A stretch of DNA of 64,000 nucleotides from positions 82,791-146,790 of the forward strand of contig NW_025941425.1 in assembly GCF_000764305.2 (NCBI RefSeq), in the 5' to 3' direction. Source of the DNA: Hyalella azteca (taxonomy: Eukaryota; Arthropoda; Malacostraca; Amphipoda; Hyalellidae). The notes under the pieces were generated by a model, which was not told the DNA's origin, did no database searches, and saw only the letters and a program-made list of their open reading frames with translations. Positions 59,601 to 64,000 of the stretch are shown here, piece after piece (the first letter of the stretch is position 1; each line of letters begins with the position of its first letter). The translations under genes were made by a program, and so were the position numbers.

Positions 59601-61257
59601 ACCGCTTCTCTTCTCGTAGTTTTTATAGAGAAAAACGATATCATGACTTTTTTATGCCCTTTCCCCAAATTACATCACTTCTTCAAATTTGTCTGCATGA
59701 AGAATTTCATCGACAAATCACAGTAAAATTTTATACTTATTTTGGAGGAGAATTTTCGAAAGTATTGCTAATCAAAATTTTATAGCAGCTCGTGGAGTTG
59801 AACAATTAAAGCGTTAAATTAGACTGATTTAGATTTGTAGCCTCAACAGCCCTGAAGACTTTCAGATAGTCAGGTTTTCTATTGCACTGAACCTGATGCA
59901 TTTAAATCCATTGAAATTTATTATTGGAGCCATTGCCATTAATGCGTTGCCATCAGCGAGTCCTTGACATCCTGTGGCTGAGGATTAACTCTTAAGTTCC
60001 CTTATCCGCATTTTCGTTTTTGTTTTACATTCGACTTCGAAGAATAGATTAATTTTCACTATTTGTTCGAATAATAACGAAATTGAATCGAAGCTTGAAG
60101 ACTCTTCATAAATTTTTGTAAAAATATAATATTTAAAGTGTGTCATTTGCTGGTCATGCACAGTGTAGTTCATCTAATGGCAAACATTGTAGTTCGATTT
60201 TATGGCTTGATGATGAACACGCCGATGAAATTATGCATATGATGATGTGGATGACGTTTCAATATTATTATATAAATTCATTATGTCGAATTTTAGGATT
60301 CATTTATTAATTTTTGGCACTTGCCAAGCTAGAGCCGCTTCAAACCATTTTAATTTGTTCTACAAATGTGCACAATCAACTAAGAAGCCTATACAGGTAT
60401 TTTCACTATTCTAATGTTTTCTGAACAAGAAAAAGCTTCATATTCTTCACTTTTAATCAATTCCAATTGGCAGGAGCTCGAATTTTTACCAGCTCATACT
60501 ACGTAGCACAGCTACGATAAATAACGAAACACATCAAAGATCCGTCATATAGCAAACGATTTTAGAATAACGAAACCTTCCATCCGTTTTTTATCCGCCA
60601 TAGCAAACGAAACTTTTAATCCTATTCTTTTCGTTAATTAATCCAAATTCGTTGCATTATGTCTGAACATTATTTTCCTCGTCCCAAAGCACATTAAGAA
60701 TAATTTAAATGTCTTCTAAAAGTCATGATTGGAGTGAGGTTTTATACTGGATTATATTTAGCTAGTAAATGACGTAAACTACATTTGATACAAGCAAAAA
60801 ATATAGGATGATACATGTTTTCTTGGATGATGTATCTTTACTAATGTCAGTTAACTCAGTTGATTCTATTTATAATTTAATGATCGATGCTGATTATTAT
60901 TCGGTAATTATGATACTCACTTTTCAAATTGGCATCAGTTTGTCTAACGCCTGATGTCATCCTCTCATCTTGATTTTGTTCTGATCGATATTCGAAAAAA
61001 AAGTTGATACATGAATCAATATCCTGTGTTGAAATATTGTGTCAGCAATTAAATTTTAGAAATTAAAGGCAGAATCTCAATAATTAATCTTGATAATAAA
61101 TGCATTATAATTGGAATCGAATTATGCCAATTTTAATGAAAATCACATAGAAAATTTCTAACAGAAAGTGCTTCTTATAGCGTCATCATAATTTTCCTCA
61201 TAAAGCATTTGAAAAATTGTTGCAGATTAATAATGCTATTCATTCTGACATCCGCCA

Positions 61258-61562
61258 TCACTTGTCATTCCTATCATTCCTCTGCATCGTAGCATACATC
61301 CATGCCACTTATAACATACCTCTGCATCGTAGCATACCTCAGTGTCTTTTCAACCATACGTCTGAATCGTGGCATACCTCAGTGTCTTTTCAACCATACC
61401 TCTGCCTCGTGGCATGCCTCATACTGCAGTGTCATTTATACCATACCTCTGCATCGTGGCATTTTTCAGTCAATTTCTACCACACCTCTGCATCGTAGCA
61501 TACCTCAGTGAGATTTCTACCATACCTCTGCATCGTAGCATACCTCTGAATCGCTTACTACA
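61258..61562. repeat. 40-bp array (tctgcatcgtagcatacctc)
   Basis: Seven units of tctgcatcgtagcatacctc followed by agtgtcttttcaaccatacc start at 61281, 61321, 61361, 61401 and on, with one longer unit. The open frames over it are cyclic by-products. Confidence 0.95.
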
Positions 61563-62233
61563 CTTTTCATCACGTATCTGCTACTACTTCAATAAAACAA
61601 TATGCTGTCAAGATTAGAGTTATTGTTTAATCAAGACTAGAGGTTCCCTGATAAATAACATTTCAGTGTTATTCATGTTCATCGTTCAATTAAAGTTAAC
61701 CACCTGATTGAATATGAAAAGAAATAAATTTTACTTTAACTCATTTGAACCTTCAAGAATAAGTGGCAAAAAATTTCCTTCTAGAATCCTTAAAATATTT
61801 TTCAAATTCTGTAATCAGATACCGTAATAATTATATTTATTACAATTTAACCAGGTATTTATTTACAGGCCTGCGATCGTGCAATTCATATTTTTCCTCA
61901 ACTGTTCACATGTGTAGCCGCCAACCAAAATTTCATTAATATCCTCTGCAATATTTAATATTGACGATGCGTTAATATAATAAAAGTCAGAAACTCGGAA
62001 TTGACGTGCTATAATATCAAGTAATATTACTCAGCTGATGGTTTCTTCTGCTTGTTTTAAAACACTCATAATGAATAAACTGATATAACAGCTTTTGTTA
62101 TTTTTCATCCACACTTTTTAATTTCGTTTCAGTTTGGATAAATCTGTACAGAGCTCGTTGATAAACATACTTCCTTTATTCCTTAAAATAAGCATTGCTC
62201 TCGGATTGACTTCGGGAGGAATGCTTCACTCCA

Positions 62234-62412
62234 GGGTCCGCGCTGTCACAAATAGTTACGCGTTTGTAACTCCGACAATCAATCACTTATAGAGCCTTAA
62301 GAGCTAAATACACCAATTACAGACGAGAAACATGCCGCTACGCGTGGTTGGGTCGCTACGTGTACTATAGCGAGTTTTACGTAAGAGTTAGCGAGTTATG
62401 ATTGTACGACCC
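62234..62412. mobile_element. Distant relative of the 23.0/40.8-kb MITE
   Basis: The 3' end ttagcgagttatgattgtac followed by gaccc parallels ttagcgagttttgaaagtat followed by gggccc of the MITE pair. The middle caccaattacagacgagaaa parallels caccaatcatagacaagaaa. The 5' end starts gggtccg. It is longer (about 179 bp) and strongly diverged, so I give it as a probable older subfamily. Confidence 0.5.
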
Positions 62413-62855
62413 GAGACATGCATTTACGTCTGTGTTTGCTCTGTAGACCAACTAGTTGGAGAAGAATTATTTTCTGCTTGGGCCACCAATTTTCCTACAC
62501 TTGTCTTTATCTCGTTACCATTTAATATATTTTCATTATTTAAATTATAGCGGGTCTGATTCATCAGTGATGATCTCGTGTGTATATGGAGCTTTTCATC
62601 ATTGACTCCAGGATATTCAACCGACGCTCAAGGAACGACATAAATTTCTAGTAACAAAATGTCAAAATTTTCTAATAGATGGTTCCTTATGCCATTACTT
62701 GCGCACGTTCCGTAAACCTACGATTTTTATCAAAAATGCCTATTAATATTCACATGATGCCTTTTCCTAATAGTATTTATTAGAATGATTGAAGCTTTTA
62801 GTATAGTGTTTTCATTGACTTAAATGAAAAATCCCTATTGTATTTTTTATGGCAG

Positions 62856-64000
62856 ATACCACACCTGGCGATTCGATGAGCGCCCTGGAGAGTCTGGTGG
62901 ACTCCTTGTCAACTGAACAATCAACTGCTGACCACCGCAGCGGCCCAGTCGACGAACAAGAGGCAACAGTCAAATGCAAGTTCCAAGAAGATATCGGCGA
63001 ACATTCAACAAATCTTCAAGTCAATTATTCAAAGATAAATTTCAATGAGAGCAAACAAAATGAGTTTGCAGATTCAAAGAAGTTGACTGAGAAGAGGACG
63101 TTCAATGACAAACCTACTGATGCCAAATTTTTTGCAAACGATGTTCTCATTCAAGATGGCTTACCAGAGCTGAAAGGCACGTCTGAATTGTCCACAGAAA
63201 CCAAAATTGAACCTAACCAACAGACCGAAAAATTGCCGAACTGCGAAAATTTAGAGGGAAATGAAAATTTTTCGAATACTTACTGCACTCGAAATAATTC
63301 CACAGAATTGTCAAATTTGGCTGAAGTGATTATCAAAGAGGAGTTCGAGGTTCCGTCCGAAGAATTAAATTTTAATATGAAACAGAATGAAAAAGATTGC
63401 ATCTCTCACAAAAAATCGCTTCATTTACAGAAGAGTGACAAATCTTTCGTGCTGCCGTGTCGAAATACTGCTGAGAGCATCAAACCTAAGGTCAGCCTTG
63501 AAGACTCTTTCAAGTTTAGAACGCACGATCTTCCTACAGGAATACCAGAAATTTTGCAGCACTCATTGTTTTCTAATGCCATAAACATAAGCCCCGTTTA
63601 TAAGTTAAAGAAAACTGGTCCAAAAGAGCTGGAAAAAAATTACATTAAATCTAATATTGAAGATGAAATTCCTCCAACTCTAATTAGTAAAGCAAAGCGT
63701 CTCGGTAGTAAGACGAATGAGTATGGAGAAACAAATGATGAAAGCGAAGACTTGGTAATCATAGAAGATAAAAATGAAGTCGAAATAGACCCAAATATTT
63801 TTTTAATAGATGATTCTATAACTAACATCGGTAATAACATAGATGGATACGCTTTTCCTTCAGATTCAAGCATTTACTACTCGTCGTCACGTGGATCCTC
63901 GACCTCGTACCTTAACGCTGCTGATATGTCCGTGAATTTGGCCGTCAGTCCGTCACGACAGAGCGTTTTGTGTCCGTTATGTGGCCGACTTATAGCGCAG
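62856..64000 (+). CDS. Alternative terminal exon E: long acidic/Ser-rich region leading into a zinc finger (cut by window end)
   Basis: The acceptor is tattgtattttttatggcag (AG at 62854-62855). The split codon becomes Asp, followed by Thr-Thr-Pro-Gly-Asp, and the frame stays open for 382 codons to the window edge. Most of it is polar and probably disordered, rich in Glu, Asp, Ser, Asn and Lys. It includes V-I-I-K-E-E-F-E-V at 63326-63352, a SUMO-consensus site followed by acidic residues, and T-K-I-E-P. The last residues, S-V-L-C-P-L-C-G-R-L, show the CPLC pair of a C2H2-type finger starting at 63971, so the finger(s) continue beyond the window. Codon use is more AT-rich than in exons A-D. 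It has no stop or ATG-bounded frame and is easy to miss by ORF calling. The downstream limit is unknown. Confidence 0.85.

Larger units (their letters stand above)
52677..62855 (+). other. 3'UTR of exon D and intron to exon E
   Basis: Apart from the listed arrays and the MITE relative near 62.3 kb, I see nothing supportable in 52680-53205, 53305-54265, 54345-55675, 55760-56445, 56695-61250, 61565-62230 and 62415-62850. Most of it is AT-rich with only short open frames. Confidence 0.6.

Noticed and set aside
8805..64000. Assigning the gene symbol broad, fruitless, lola or tramtrack
   Set aside because: The BTB domain is outside the window and I could not match any finger pair to a named isoform with confidence; a protein search would decide it.

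Overview
The window reads as nuclear DNA from an animal, most likely an arthropod with a large repeat-rich genome; a crustacean is my best guess, but nothing here fixes the species. It is AT-rich, has spliceosomal introns with GT-AG ends, has no bacterial-style operons, and is full of short-unit tandem arrays and small non-autonomous mobile elements. The only protein-coding content I can support is on the + strand and fits one gene: a BTB/POZ zinc-finger type transcription factor of the broad / fruitless / lola / tramtrack style. In that style, one constant 5' part is spliced to one of several alternative 3' terminal exons, each encoding its own zinc finger(s). The BTB domain is not in the window, so the class is inferred from exon architecture.

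Layout: 1-149 is the end of an upstream low-complexity (His/Pro/Ala/Gln-rich) coding exon with a donor at 150. 1273-1341 is a symmetric 69-nt internal exon. Five terminal-type exons follow: A 8805-9064 (two C2H2 fingers), B 18746-19707 (two C2H2 fingers), C 32880-33523 (one C2HC finger), D 51964-52676 (one C2HC finger, a sister of C) and E 62856-64000 (very long acidic/Ser-rich region, with the first Cys pair of a finger just before the window edge). Both upstream donors leave one base of a codon (phase 1). All five acceptors take up exactly that phase, so each terminal exon gives a continuous frame when joined to either donor. Exons A-D then run to a stop. Exon C's TGA is followed by a further 207 sense codons in the same frame.

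Between the exons are introns, or 3'UTR plus intron, of about 1.1, 7.5, 9.7, 13.2, 17.8 and 10.2 kb. I see no other convincing gene in them. They hold roughly fifty tandem arrays, nearly all with different unit sequences (about 14-60 bp). They also hold a dimeric tRNA-derived SINE (about 9.88-10.12 kb), a pair of 296/297-bp dispersed elements (4.4 and 5.1 kb), a MITE family (23.0, 40.8 and, more distantly, 62.3 kb), and a short CAACGTTGA-type hairpin element (20.7 kb). Several arrays abut exon edges: a 22-bp array just after the 69-nt exon's donor, a 56-bp array running into exon A's acceptor, and arrays just after the stops of exons A and B. Most long open frames outside the listed exons come from arrays whose unit length is a multiple of three, and are not proposed as genes.

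How the parts work together (inference): the constant region would supply dimerisation and core activity, and the choice among A-E would set DNA-binding specificity and the C-terminal tail. Putative SUMO-acceptor motifs in B, D and E suggest shared post-translational control.
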